DNA of 64,000 nt from Centroberyx gerrardi (GCF_048128805.1 NC_136017.1:15587307-15651306); one strand, 5' to 3'. Shown: positions 47,630 through 60,547, counted from the stretch's first letter. The notes: a model not told the origin generated them from the letters alone. Made by a program: numbers and translations.

Positions 47630-48125
47630 TCCACATGACCCAGTGGCTCAAAGTGACAGACAGCTGTCAGTACAGTTTGATGTTCTGGGTTCAAGGTCTA
47701 GGCCCAGTTTCAGCCCAAGTAAAGATTGAAACACTGTGAGAAGAAAGCTTAAAAGGTGGAATGACCCAGTGGCTTGTAGAGTTAGATGCCTACATGAAGG
47801 TTTTGAGTTTGTGGGTTCAAGCCTGAGTCACTGAATTTTGAAAACCAACATCCCAACTAAAGATTGAAAAGCCCTGAGATAACAGGCTCCAAGGCACAAT
47901 GGCCCAGTGGCTTATAGGGATGGATGGCCACCTGAAGGTTTTGAGGTTGGTGGTTCAAGCCCAAGAAAGCTGGTAAATTTTGAAAGCCAACATCCCAACT
48001 GGATTGAAAGGCTATAAGAAAACAGGCTCCAAGGCAGAATGACCCAGTGGCTTATGGGGATGGATGGCTGGCTGAAGGTTTTGAGGTGGTTCAAGCCCAA
48101 GAAAGCTTGTAAATTGGAGTGCTGG
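47630..48125 (+). repeat. Tandem repeat with tRNA-like promoter boxes, four copies
   Basis: Units of about 120-140 bp each contain GACCCAGTGGCTTATAGGG-like and GTGGTTCAAGCCC-like motifs that match the tRNA A-box and B-box patterns. They start near 47637, 47761, 47900 and 48041. The last two are the most alike. No tRNA cloverleaf can be drawn, so this is a tandem SINE-head-like repeat. Confidence 0.6.
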
Positions 48126-48639
48126 GAGTCAAACCAACAACCTTCTACATGACAAGCATCTACTTATCTCACTGAGCTATGGCCAAGGACTACTTCAACT
48201 TTATTCATCAGCTTATTTATATAGGTGTTCTAACTACTGATGATAGTTAGCATGATTGTATCTTGTGAAAACACAAGAAGACTTTACGTTTGGTTTGAAC
48301 CAGCATCTTTGTGCATCATGTTTAATATTATCGTAAGTTTTTAGTCTTGGCTCAAAAGGTGTGTGATGGTCAACGACGCAGTTTATGATGTTGACAAGTG
48401 ACAACATTAGTGACAAGTGACAAGGCTCTACAGACAGACAAAGTAGTAAACATGGCGATGCTGGCAGGGAAGCACAAGTCCCGGTTCCATTGGACCATCA
48501 AACTGGAGGAGAAACTGGTGGAGCCGTGTATGTATCTGTGTGTGTGTGTGTATGTGTAGATGGTGGAGGAAGGGGATGTTGTACCTTCATTCACAATAGT
48601 CCACATCAGTGAATCACCTGAAATCCCTCCATACATTGT

Positions 48640-48815
48640 TTTACCTCTTTTACGTGACTTTAACCGTATAGTCTCACTCTTGTATGATTTTGGTCTGCAA
48701 CTTTTCTGTTTGTTTTGCTCCAGCTTTCCTGGGCAGGTCTCCCATGGGAAAAGAGATTCTTAACCTCAGTGGGACTAACTTGGTTAAATAAAGGTTCAGT
48801 AAATAAAAATAAAAA
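48640..48815 (+). repeat. Dispersed element 3' end
   Basis: GGCAGGTCTCCCATGGGAAA, then GAGATTCTTAACCTCAGTGG and TTGGTTAAATAAAGG, a very common tail in fish genomes. Confidence 0.6.
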
Positions 48816-49559
48816 TGTCTTCATTACGTTGGTGATGTGAAAGTGAAACACACAACTGCTCCAACTGATACTGTAGCATTTACCATGGCAGGACCAGTAT
48901 GGGTACAGCATGATACTTGTATAATTGGTAAAAACTTGTTTAACCGGCTTTTGAAAATGTTAGGGATTCATATACAGCAGTACTGAACGGTATTGAGCGA
49001 GGAACTGAGAGACTAAAATGACAGAGCATGGCTGTAGGAAGCATCTGTGAATTCATGAATGTGATGCGCTGATAAGAAACCTCGCAAGAAAACAAAAGAG
49101 CTTGTTTTCAGTCTGTGCTGCGTTGGCTGATAAAATTAACTCCGGTCTCAATCAGGCATCCACACTGTGCAACAGCTCTTTTTTTTAGCTCTGGTATCAT
49201 CTAGTATCTCTAGTCAGACCTCTGTTTGTGCTTCTCTTAGATATGGAAACACTCGAATTTGTTCACATAAAGAGAAAGAGAAATGATTAATAGCTTCTAT
49301 TCACGGTCATTGCTTTTGTAGGGTAGATAATGAACTCCTTTGGATACTAATGTTTTGGGAAATTGAAGGGATCATCCGTCTTCCATAGAAAAACAGTTTA
49401 TCTGAAAAATGGCAAATTATATAGGTCCCAATATTTCAAAATTATGCTCTAGCCAATAAAGAGACTTTTAGCCTATATCACTAAGCAATTACATTCAGCT
49501 GTGGGACATGACAACTGCAGACTTTGAGATTTATAGCCATGAGATTCGGGTTTAATTGG

Positions 49560-50090
49560 GGCTAGATTAAAGGTGCATTAATAAATCATTATCCCATTAT
49601 TTTTGAGACATTAGTATAATTACCATGAACAAACAAGCCCATCAGCGAGAGCACTGGCAGCCTTTACTGGTCTCTACACTGCATTTTACATTGTGTGCCA
49701 CTGGGTCGGATTTGGCGGGAAATCTGCTGGATTGCTTTACGGCACAAAACAGGAAGAGAGTGCTGTTCTTCCAGAGCAAACCGAGCTAAAGCTTTCAGAG
49801 TTTCTGACAGCAGATGGTGGAAGGAGTGAAAGACTGTTTACCCATGTTTATCCTCTTCAGTAAAGAGAAAGAGAAAATACTTAGGAAGCTCTATCCTTTT
49901 TATGACAGAACGCAACAGGGTTTATGGGAAATGAGGTCTTAATTTTGAGAAGCATTAGCACTAACAATACCACTGGCTACCAATCGTCTCCACCATGGTC
50001 TTATTTGTTTACGGTAATTATACCAAGGTACCACAATTAATTTGACAGTGATATATTGATGTTTAAAAATGCTACAGTTAGCATCTTTAA
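49560..50090 (+). repeat. Dispersed repeat, partner of 35730-36180
   Basis: The plus-strand frame LYTAFYIVCHWVGFGGKSAG continues to LLYGTKQEESAVLPEQTELK and matches the inverted copy. It carries no start codon in context and stops nearby. Confidence 0.7.
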
Positions 50091-50495
50091 TGCTCAAGAA
50101 GTGCTAGCTCTCCTGCTGTTCAGTTTCTCATTGCCAAAAACATTTGGCCATCTCTACTTTCTTTTCCCGCCATTTTAACAACACAGTTTTATTCAATGCC
50201 AAAGTACAACCCTACCAAACTCTTTCTATACATGGCTCTGCTACAAATATTTCAGAACCAGGCCCTGAAACAGTTGGCCATCATCCACAGAATAGCATTT
50301 GGATAGTGCTACAAACAGAAGTAAATGTGTGCAGCTTTGCAGTGTTAAAAAAAACAAAAACCCAGTGAGAACTCCGCTGTTGATTACAGTGTGATTAGAT
50401 CCAGCGCAGGAAACACAAATTTTCCAAATGAAGCAATGAGTCAAAAGAGAGGGAGCGGTGAATGAGGGAATGCGCGTATACGTGTGTTTATATGC

Positions 50496-50528
<33 letters not shown>

Positions 50529-50809
50529 TCATAGAAGTTTTGAGGGCTCGCTCTCCAGGTTTCTGTCAAGTGTGAGTGAGTGCAGAGTGTTACTTTTCCA
50601 AGTGCACTTAGAAGGCAGCAGGGCATCAAAGGCTCCAGTAAGAAGTGTTTTTCACAGACTGAATGATAAGAAGCAGAGAAACACCCGACAACAACTCCCC
50701 CTCTTTCTCTGTTGCGGTGTAAATTCAATTCAGAGTCTTTCATTGGCGTGGTTGGAGCTTCCAAAGCAGAAACACAACAACAACAGTGTTATAATTTGTC
50801 AATTGCTAT

Positions 50810-51095
50810 AAGACAATAGTGATTCAACCCATCTCCAGTTCAAAGCTTTTCCACTGTCTGTTCTAAACAGCCGGTGTCTGGTAGCTCTTTCCTGGGAAAA
50901 ATCCTCTGGAGCACAGGAAGTGATGCGTTTTACATTTCTGGTTTGTTTGGAATAAACAGAAGAGGAAGAACTGGGTAGTTAGCATGAGCAGTGATAGCCA
51001 CCATGGCTGAACAGACAAAGGAAAGAGAAACTCAAACTGCAGCAACAAGAAATCCAAGCTCCGCCCACACTGTTTGATTGACAGGTGATTTCTGG
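50810..51095 (+). repeat. Dispersed repeat with strong Kozak ATG, copy 3
   Basis: The fullest copy: AGTGATTCAACCCAT, GGTGTCTGGTAGCTC, GAACTGGGTAGTTAGCA, GCCACCATGGCTGAACAGAC and TTGATTGACAGGTGAT in order. Confidence 0.75.
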
Positions 51096-51329
51096 GGAGT
51101 GCAGTGCAGAAACACCACAGCAATGATGGAGACAAAATAAAAACAAACCAGGATCTTGAGGATAACCACTTTAACAATTAAAACTAAATGGCAGCTTGTA
51201 CGGATAATGATATAAAAACCAATCAAATGACTAAAAAAAAAAAAAAACGACCTTTGCACTCCTTAGTTTTGGTTTGCTTATAATTTTTCGGGATCTGAGG
51301 ATTGAAGCCTACTCTATTGTTGCACTCAT

Positions 51330-51375
51330 TGTAATGGATAATAGCATCAGCTAAATGGCCAAAATGTAAAATGTA
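51330..51375 (+). repeat. SINE tail fragment
   Basis: GATAATAGCATCAGCTAAATG matches the conserved AGCGTCTGCTAAATG tail of tRNA-derived fish SINEs. Confidence 0.5.
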
Positions 51376-51949
51376 AATTCAACCATAAAACTGATGAATT
51401 ATTCAACAGAAATAAATGAGTAAACAAACATAGATGTGAACCGTGCTAAGTGAGATGTGACAGGCTTTAATTTCCACTGACTTTTCACTTAACTGTATCT
51501 CTCTCTCTCTCTCTCTTTCTATATCTCGCTTTTCCATTTTTTTTACTCCTTTTGTCCGTCTCTCACTCTCACACACTTGACCTGGCTTTTTTTTTCAGTC
51601 TTCCACATGTCCGTGTTAACCTTTGGCTTGATGACAGCACTGCATGACACAATAGCCATATCTGTCCTGCTCAGTGTGTGTGTGTGTGTGCGTGTGTGCA
51701 TTTGAGGCCGTGTTGGGTGAGTTGAGGTGAATTGTCCAAGGAGTGAAGGGGGTTTGTGTTTGGAGGTGTGTGTGTGTGTGTGTGTGTGTTAATCATGGAC
51801 TTGGAAGCCATACTGAAGGTAGCAGAGAAGAGAATACGAGCTGCTTTGGGCAGAGCTGAACCAGGTAAGCTACTCATTTATGCAGTGGTAACCAAGTCAT
51901 CCACTGTGTCCATCTATCCTGAGAGAGAGAGAGACATAGAAACAGAAGT

Positions 51950-51951
<2 letters not shown>

Positions 51952-52001
<50 letters not shown>
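51952..52001. repeat. (GA)n microsatellite
   Basis: Uninterrupted GA run. Confidence 0.95.
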
Positions 52002-52003
<2 letters not shown>

Positions 52004-52099
52004 AGGGTGAGCACATTCACTTCTACAATGTCACTTTGCCTCAGAAATCTGTAGAGTATGAAGTCAAGATGAGGCACCACAGGTGAATAAGTAAAAAAA

Positions 52100-52680
52100 C
52101 AAAATCCTTTCATCATATCAGCAGTATGGCCTATGGAATATGGACATAAATACAAACACATTTTGTTTATTTTGTCGTTCTAATAACATGTTCAAATATG
52201 TTAGCATTTTTTTTTCTCATTGGATAAGGGCGGAGTGCATTTTCCTGTTTCATACTGGTGAACCATACTGGTGAAAATCCTATGTATATGGTGAAAATCT
52301 CAGATTGTTTGCCATATTTTTCAAATAAAATTCCCCTTAAAATAGAAATATTTCTGTTCAGAAATAGCAGGTCAAATCTAGTGGCCATAAATTAAGTTGA
52401 AAAAAGTGTATAAAAGTGTAAAATATGTCCTCTTGAGAAAATGACCAATTTGGGTTTTATGTGGTTATTTATTTATTTTATTTTTTTAAGCTAATTTTGT
52501 GCTTGTTGTAGTTGATGCAGCATAAAAGCATAAAAGCATAGTTGTGTTCAGTGGTTGTTTTGGATATTTTATGACACCAGAGTAGTTACAGAAGCAAAAT
52601 GTTATAATATCTCAAAATTGTCCAATCCAGACAAAATCATCGTTTTCACCTGTGGTGCCTCTCCTTAAGATGTTATTATC
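52100..52680. repeat. Dispersed repeat, partner of 32200-32480
   Basis: Shares TTATAATATCTCAAAAT and CACCTGTGGTGCCTCTCCT in the same order and spacing as the copy at 32 kb. Confidence 0.55.
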
Positions 52681-52812
52681 ACCAACATCCACCACTATGG
52701 TTCATTTCACGTTGTGTGAATCCAGTCACACATCGAAATATTTTTCACCTTTCAAACATCTGTCACATGATCTATCTTTCATCTGATTGCTGACAAAACA
52801 GGTGGTGCGCAC

Positions 52813-52815
<3 letters not shown>

Positions 52816-52884
<69 letters not shown>
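52816..52884. repeat. (GA)n microsatellite
   Basis: Uninterrupted GA run. Confidence 0.95.
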
Positions 52885-52886
<2 letters not shown>

Positions 52887-53039
52887 ATTTTTGTGGAGAA
52901 TGTGCTGGACTATTTCTGATCCTCATCATCATCATTGCAGATTGTCACTGGTTAAACAGAGTGTTGCCATTCAAGAATCACTACAAAAGATTGACAGCAA
53001 TTTGCATTACTGACAACAAACATGGCTGTTATAAAGCTT

Positions 53040-54160
53040 TAGTCGTGACTGAGCTACTGGGCCACTCTGGGCTTGAAAACAAACATTCCTAAATAATGAG
53101 GGGCTGTACCGTACGCATAAATTATCTTGAAATTATCTTAACTTATAAAATTGGCTGCTGTTGGACAACAACCTCATATCTCCAGAAAGTCCGTTTTTCA
53201 GGATCAAGAAAAATAATTCTTAGTTTCCCATCTGCTGTATTTTTATCCATCTGTCAAGCGAATTTTAAGTGAACTTTTGAAATGCGAACTAGTGAGTTTC
53301 CATCAGCTGCTACATCGTTATTTATTTGACAAATGAGTTTGCATCAATATTTATCGCATAACCTCCTTATGACAAAAACCTTTCTGCTTCAAACGAGCAT
53401 AAAATCCTTTGCAATATTGAGAAATTTCCATTTTCATGCAGCCTTTAAACATGATACGTCATAATTACATGATGGAAACTTCATACTTACACCACAGGTT
53501 CCCCCTATAGAGTAGATGATCTGATTAGATTTTGGAGAACCTTGCCGCATAAATTTGCATATTAATGAGGAAAAACTGATTTTCTTGAAGCTACTATAAC
53601 TCCTTAATGCTTTAAGATACAGATAGAAATATTTGCTAATTAATACATGAATTAGCTTAATTAATTACATTAATTTGCATTCATTAGCATAACTGCTTAT
53701 GTTTAGTATATCATAGTGATTATGGCAAGACATTAGGCAGCTCAAGTGCCTCTTGTTTAAATTACAGAATGGGTTTACATTACAGAACTGGTCCGAGTAA
53801 GACCATTACGGGATTAGTTTTCAGGATAATATGCGTAAAGTAACTATTGAACACAGGACATAAGAGATCTCTGTAATCAGTGTGCAAGTTGAGACTTTGG
53901 GTCTGATCTCGACATCTCCATTGCTGCTTATTGTAGAAAAATGGCCAAAGTCCAGAAAAACTTCTGCTATGGCAGGAATAGGTCTGACAACAATCAAAGT
54001 CAGTTTGGATAGGACTAGTTTGACCTGGGGTTATTTACTGGTGATTTCATAGGAGGTGAAAAAGGCTGGCATTTTTACCTCAAGCAGTCTGTAAAAATTA
54101 CAACATGGCAGATTGTGATGGTATTAAAATTACAGACATGCTCCAATCCCATCCGAATAG
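53040..54160. other. Gene-free stretch
   Basis: AT-rich with several TTAATTTGCAT-type motifs near 53550-53690. Nothing recognised. Confidence 0.4.
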
Positions 54161-54164
54161 GGCA

Positions 54165-54385
54165 CTGATGAGGTGAATCCAGGTAAAAGCCATTATCCCT
54201 TATTGATTTCTCTTATTAAATCTGTACCAATCACAAAGGAGGAGATGGAGCTAAAGAGAAGCAGACGAGTTAGAGGAGAAGTTTTAAGATTTGAGACAAC
54301 TGAGATGTGGATTGTGCAAAAGGGGCTGCGACTCAAAATCAGGAAGATGTTCTTATTATTTTGTACATTCAGTGTATGTTTTAGT
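54165..54385 (+). repeat. Dispersed repeat, copy 2 of 3
   Basis: Shares ACCAATCACAAAGGAGGAGA, GAGACAACTGAGATG and AAAGGGGCTGC with 14705-14935. Confidence 0.65.
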
Positions 54386-54649
54386 GGAATCTTAGAAAAT
54401 GAGTGCCGATTTCTGATCAGTTTTCTTATATTAGGTATATAAGGTTATTATATTAGGTTATATGACCTGATCACTAACCCCAACACAGTGCCTTTATTCT
54501 TAGCCGCCTCATGAATTTGAATCGGGACTATACACAAAGACATAACACACTCAGCACAGACACACACACCCTTTGTCGTGGTTGATAAGTCAGGCGTCAC
54601 ACGCTCTAGACTGTCTGGAGGGCTCTATATGACGTAGCTCTCAATGATG

Positions 54650-54663
54650 AGTGTGTGTGTGTG

Positions 54664-54705
<42 letters not shown>
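54650..54705. repeat. (GT)n microsatellite
   Basis: GT run with one GC interruption. Confidence 0.95.
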
Positions 54706-54711
<6 letters not shown>

Positions 54712-56364
54712 ATAGACATCAGCCGCTTCCTTCCCAGCAGGCTTGTCTCCTTGTTTCCTTTCCTTGTCTCCTATTCAGTTCTCCTATGGGTCACATGACT
54801 CCAAGGAAATCTTTTCATAAATGTGACACTCGATGTGTTTTTGTTAACCTCAGTATGATGAAAGACTATAGTTTGGCTGTGTGGTTTTGCCAGGCAAGGA
54901 CACATTGTTTTTTTTAATCCATCAATTTCCCTCCAAATCATTCAATTAAAATTACTTCTCTATGATCGCTTTGAGGCAGTGACATTTTATTTCACTGTGC
55001 CATGTGGGATGAAAGCAAATCCTCTTGTAACTGATTAAAAAATATCCCCAAACAGTATTGCTTGACCCTAAGTTCTCTTAGAAGGCTGTAAAAGAACAAA
55101 ATTAATTCAAGTTGCAGCTGAATTGGCATTTAGACGGTACAAAGTGAGACTTCAGATGGCTACATCTGTAACAGGAATGCTCTTCATATTGTGTTTCAAT
55201 GGAAAGCTCTCTCATCCACTTGTGCACCGAGAAGATCGGTAGCAATTTCATGCCTGTTTGCCCATCATTTAATTAGTTACAGTGCATGTTAACACTTTGT
55301 CATCTCAAATCCATTAGCCTCTGCTCTCTAAGGCTCTAAATAAGACACAGAGGTAAAACTGTTAGAGTAGCACTGTTTTCAATGCACAGCAGTTAGCGGC
55401 TCAGAGCTTATTTGGCAGGAGGCGGGTGTATTCGTCCAACAGAGAGGACGCCGTCTCCTTCATCCCCTCTCAAATCGCCGCTGTACCTGGGATTAGCGTC
55501 TGTATTAGGCTTGTATTGTGGCAGAGTTTGGATTAGATGAAGTATTATGTGAGCTTTAGGGGCTAGATGGGATCCGCCAATGCGCCGTGGTGCTGACGTG
55601 TTCACATTGTCAAGGAAGTGAATTACTGTATCCACACACGCGCACAAACGCATACACGTCCACATATACACCTTAAATGCAGTGCTGCGGGGAAAACAGA
55701 TTAGCCAATATTGTAACTCACTTCAACAGGATTATCAGCCTCAGAAATATGTTTTCATCATCTAGTGCAGCAGTTCTGATGTTGTTTTACTGACTAGGGA
55801 TCGTGGCTTTAATTCTGCATTTTGTCAGTGTCCTTTTGTTACTATAGTAAAACCGTTATCTAAAGTTAAACTTGACTTGTTATCCAAAGAAGGCCAAGGG
55901 AAAAAAAATACCCAGCAAAGCAGAAATATATTCTATCATTTCTGTGTAATTGTCACGTTGGATCACTATGAAATAGTATATATTTCATACATATACATAT
56001 TGCAAAAGTTTTTTGTTGCTCAATCTACAAAGAGGTATTTTAAAAACAAACTTGTTCACTCTTTTATATGATGTCAATGCTGTGACAGCATTGGCACCGC
56101 AGTCAAAGAATGACCCAGCTCGGACCGAACTGGCTCATTACCAGAGAGTCCAGCGGGTTACCTTGATGTGAACATCTCAGAGGCTTGTGAGATAAGTAAT
56201 TGCTTTCGCTCTTTAAAGGGCCAATGCAGTGGAAGGTACTGTTGACAGTGGTGCAGTGGATTGGGAATTGTGGTTGTTACTGTGATTGGAAGAGTGTAGC
56301 TGTTGGCAAACCAATCGATTCTACTCTGGATCCAAGTGCCTTCTGACCTAGATCAACAACAACA

Positions 56365-56402
56365 GTGTGTGTGTGTGTGTGCAACACACACACACACACA
56401 CA
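56365..56402. repeat. (GT)n-CAA-(CA)n inverted microsatellite
   Basis: A GT run followed after a few bases by a CA run, able to fold back on itself. Confidence 0.85.
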
Positions 56403-56520
56403 CTCATACACACACACATGCACACGCACACGCACACGCACACACACATACACAGTAAATGAATTAGTATTGACAAACACATAAACATATTAGATTTCAT
56501 TGGCACTGCTCCAGTCAGCA

Positions 56521-56587
56521 CTGTAGTGTACTGTACTGTACTGCACTGTACTGTACTGTACTGAACTGCACTGTACTGTACTGTACG
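56521..56587. repeat. (GTACT)n pentamer repeat
   Basis: About thirteen CTGTA/CTGCA-type pentamers, e.g. GTACTGTACTGTACTGCACT. Confidence 0.85.
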
Positions 56588-57481
56588 CCACTGAAAGCAT
56601 TGTACACATGGATGTTGATTAGGTATTAGATGTTGGAACTCGCCATACCTTAGCCTGAATCCAAATCTGATCTAGTTTTTAGCATTATAATGGATCAGGG
56701 AACACTCAGGACCAATGTTCCTTCTAAGCTGATAGTTTGGTGACCTCCAACAGATTTATCATCAGTCATCAGTCATCACTTCACTTTGTCCCCAGAAATT
56801 TAGTTGATATAAGCGGGTTTGGAGGTTTTAAGTGGCAAATGATATTAGATACAGGGACTTTGCCAATGAGTCAGAGAATGACCTCAAGGTATTAAGTGGA
56901 TCCAGGTAAAAGCTCCAGTCTCTGAGAGATTTCACCTATTAAATTAAATCCAGTCATGAGGGGGGATATGTAGATGAAGTGGAGGAGACATGTTTAGATA
57001 ATAGAGATGAGATGAATTGGTACCATGGCGGCCTAGTTGAATGAATGTACTGGATGATCTAGAGGGAGGTACGGAGGATGAGAGGGAGACGGAGGAAGAA
57101 AAATAAAGAGATAAGGAGAGAGAGAGAGACATAGAAAGAGATTGATTGCAGTCATTGACTCCCTTCCTCCAGTGTGCTGAATGTGATTCATGCTTTTACA
57201 TGATGTGTGTGAAGCATAAGGGTATCATGACATGATGTAGAGTAAAAAACGGATTGGCTGACCGTAAACTCTGGGTGAAGAACATGGAACTGTACTGACT
57301 GAACTGCATTTAGAACCATGAAACCTGGTTCAGACTGTGCCGTTTTTGCCTTTATTTCCCAGACAAAAATTTTCACACCACATACAATTTCTTTTGAGCC
57401 CTCCCAACGCCCCACCCAGCTCTGATTTCAAGGCATATCTAGGGGAGCTGTGGTTGGAACTCTTGCTTGAAGGAGTTCTTT

Positions 57482-57512
<31 letters not shown>

Positions 57513-57894
57513 AGTTATCTCTCTCTTCCCCATCCCCAGTTGCACCCTCTTCCGTCTCCCTCCCCTCCTCCCGTCTTCCTCTGTTGTTCTCAGTTTTTTT
57601 GGGGGGAAAAATCTGGAGCGCTTATGTAACCGCTCTGTTTCAGAAGACTCACCAGAAGTCTCCCATTCTGAACCGACATCGTTTTACGTGAAAAATTATC
57701 ATTGAAGACCAATTTATTCTTCATTTAGTTGACTTGAAGAAAATGCAGGTATATGTGACTATATATATACTTGTCATTCAAATGTTTCTACTTAATATGC
57801 TCTTAACACATTGTAATCGTCAGCTGCGTTATGTTTAAATGCCCCCACATTGCTATATTCCTACTTATATTCTATTTTTCTTTGCTGTATCCTA

Positions 57895-57960
57895 TTACTA
57901 CATGCTGCTGCAATGACCCAGTTTCCCCTCGGGCATCATTAAAGTTTCATCTTAGATTTT
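57895..57960 (+). repeat. LINE 3' end
   Basis: TGCTGCTGCAATGACCCAGT followed by ATTAAAGTTTCATCT, a relative of the tail at 24890-24975. Confidence 0.55.
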
Positions 57961-58429
57961 GAAAAGCCAGCTCACCAGTATTCTAGTTAGAATGTACAGC
58001 AATAAGGGATAATTGCTGATGATGCTAAGAGTCAAGTTTTCCCTCAGGATATACCACCTCCTCATTAATTTAGATTGACAACAAGTCAAGTCTTCCCTTA
58101 AGTTCCTCTGAAGCCAAAAGCAGGTTGCTTTTAGATGAGAGATTAATAATGATGTCTTAGATGTGGAGAGGGCTTTCTAGAGTCCACAAAGCCCTTGCAA
58201 GTCCTGCTGTGGGTAGGATTTCATCTGTTGTGGAGAATCTACAGGGCGTCCGACAAGTCGGGAACTGTAGGGATCAGTAAAACCATATATTTTATCTCCC
58301 ACCATTAAATCCGGGCGGAGGACTATGGATCGATCTCTGTTTGTTTGTACGTACATCACATGCGATAACTTTGATATCTCTGATCGGATTTGCTTCTTGT
58401 TGCACTCGTATTCCCTGCAAACACTAGTT

Positions 58430-58505
58430 GTCAGGATGGTGGTCTAAGGCTCCAGGGATTCTGGTCTCCAATTGGAGGTTTAGGTTTGAATCCCACTTCT
58501 GACAG
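58430..58505 (+). pseudogene. tRNA-Leu-like pseudogene
   Basis: GTCAGGATGGTGGTCTAAGG at the start, GGTCTCCAATTGGAGG as the long variable arm, and TTTGAATCCCACTTCTGAC as T arm and acceptor end follow the tRNA-Leu pattern. Compared with a normal tRNA-Leu, about five bases are missing from the D arm and the anticodon loop is shortened, so no functional anticodon can be assigned. Confidence 0.65.
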
Positions 58506-59959
58506 GCAGTTCTGAACAGAATGGCAACTAAACAAGTATCAGAACTTCTTGTCAGAAGTGGGATTTGTCCCCACACCTCAGGCACCTAAGACTGGGGACA
58601 CTCTAGAGGATTATTGGGCCGATCTATTTGCCACCCTGACACTTGGAGGGGAAATCTCGATTGGAGGCTTGGTCAGGACGACAGTCCGCTCAAATTATCT
58701 GGTAGTGTGAGGGGATTATAGATTCAATCTGAACAGACTGATCTGAGCCAAATGTTTCTTAGTCCGCCAACACCCAATCAGAGCCAAGTTCACAGTAAGC
58801 TGAGGAGGAAGGGTAAAATGGGGGTAAAATGAGCCACTTTTTCCATTTTGTGATACAATGGCAAAATTAATGTGTACTTCAAACACCTTGACAGAAGTTG
58901 GTCTTTTGACACAACTTACCCCAGGTTGTCCTTTTCAGTCCTTTCACTCGGGCCTTATGAGCCTAGGGGGCAGAACGTCTGTTTCTCCATTCTGTCTCCT
59001 CTGAAAATCGCATTCTAGCAACATAACCAATGTTTACTTCAAAATAGCATGGTGATAATCCTTTCAAAACACAACTTGGCTCCGCACAACTGTCAGCGCA
59101 ATGTTTTGCGGTGTGTATGAGTGTGTGTGTGTCATGGTTCATGGTATTGCTCCATTGATTTTCTCAGGAGTCGCTCTTTAGTGTCAGTCTATCTATCTTT
59201 TGTTCCCTTGCCTCTGATCGAATCGGCTTCCTCGGCTGCTCTTTTCAGATCCTCCGCGGGGGCTGAACCCCTGTTGGTTTTCTGTTTGTAGTCTGCTGGC
59301 ATAATGATATCTGCTCTGTAATGTTCGAAAATAGCTCTTGAGCAACAGCTTCACATGGCAAATCGGGCTGACGAAATCATCTAACATACTAAAAATCATA
59401 TCTTTTTTGTGACCTGGCTCTCTTACTAGGTTCTCCATTTTTTCTCCTCCATTACAGAAAATTGAGTTAGTCTTCCTAAACCTGTGGTCACATGATTGTT
59501 TTTGGGTATGGTTGCCTCAAAACAAGGGGTGGCTCATCTTACCCACAGGCTCAACTTACCCCGTTCTCCCCTATTAAAATGTTGTATTAATGATAATAAT
59601 GTGTAACTAGTTAAAAGTCATCTCAACCCACAATGACCGCAACTCTCCAACCACAGTTTGACTCTCTTTTAGTGTTTTTTCTTTGGTTTTTCATTGCATA
59701 TTAATACATGTTGTTGTACAGATTTACAACTGAGCGACAAAAAACAAATCTGTGAAATTTGTTATTTGTGCTCATTTTCAATGTCTTCCAGTGTGTTCCC
59801 AGCCTTAAACCATCCTGACAACCGGTGTGTGCAGGGAGAACAAGTGCAACCAGAAGAAATATATGGTGCTACTGTTTTCCCTGTGATTCCAGAGTTTGAC
59901 TCTGACACCCGGTAGATGTCAAGTTTCCTGCTGTTCTCTGTGCTGTGAGAGGCATTGAA

Positions 59960-59960
59960 A

Positions 59961-59996
<36 letters not shown>
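59960..59996. repeat. (GA)n microsatellite
   Basis: GA run within a longer purine-rich stretch. Confidence 0.9.
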
Positions 59997-59998
<2 letters not shown>

Positions 59999-60132
59999 CA
60001 AGGCACTAGAGACAGCAGACAGACATGGAGGAAACGAGGAAGAGGAGAAGAGAGGAGGGGGTGTGGATGAATAATTTACTCCCTCCATTCCCTCTCTCCT
60101 CCTCCCCACTGAGTTGGTGATGTTGCTAAGAT

Positions 60133-60195
60133 AGAGAGGAGAGGAAAGGAAAGGAAGGGAAAGGAAAGGAAAGGAAACAAGAGGAGAGGAAACAG
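60133..60195. repeat. Purine-rich (GGAAA)n tract
   Basis: GGAAAGGAAAGGAAGGG-type repeats without pyrimidines for about 50 bases. Confidence 0.8.
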
Positions 60196-60215
60196 TGACA
60201 GTTTAATAGCTTGAA

Positions 60216-60249
<34 letters not shown>

Positions 60250-60544
60250 CTTGTTTGTATGTGTTTGTATATTCTCCTCAAAGCATTCAGCAGGTGTTGA
60301 ACAGCCCGACTCTGAGTGAGTGTGTGTGTGTGTGTGTCGGCCTCTCAGCATTCAGCAGGTGTTCTCCCTCCGCTCGGAGACACACCTGCGTCACTAATCA
60401 CTCGTTACCTAGGTAACAGCGGACTTCCCCGAGTCTGTGTGTGTGTGTGTATGTGTACACGCGGGTGTGTGGGTGTGAATTATGACTCATCCAGCTCAGT
60501 TCAGAGTGGCTATCCTCACACCCATGTCTGGGGAACACCCACCC

Positions 60545-60547
60545 ACA

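Noticed and set aside
47432..47638. 68-codon plus frame ending KVAQAFDYSQYLEERLKSSQ
   Set aside because: Looks faintly protein-like but has no splice partners and lies beside the tandem tRNA-like repeat. Evidence too thin.
51756..51864. Possible small exon MDLEAILKVAEKRIRAALGR with donor CCAG/GTAAGC
   Set aside because: No acceptor or partner exon found, and the upstream frame is a GT repeat. It could still be tested as a first exon.
58430..58505. Functional tRNA-Leu
   Set aside because: D arm and anticodon loop are shortened, so no valid cloverleaf.
59694..59915. 73-codon plus frame with a TTCCAG acceptor-like site
   Set aside because: No donor or neighbour exon in phase.
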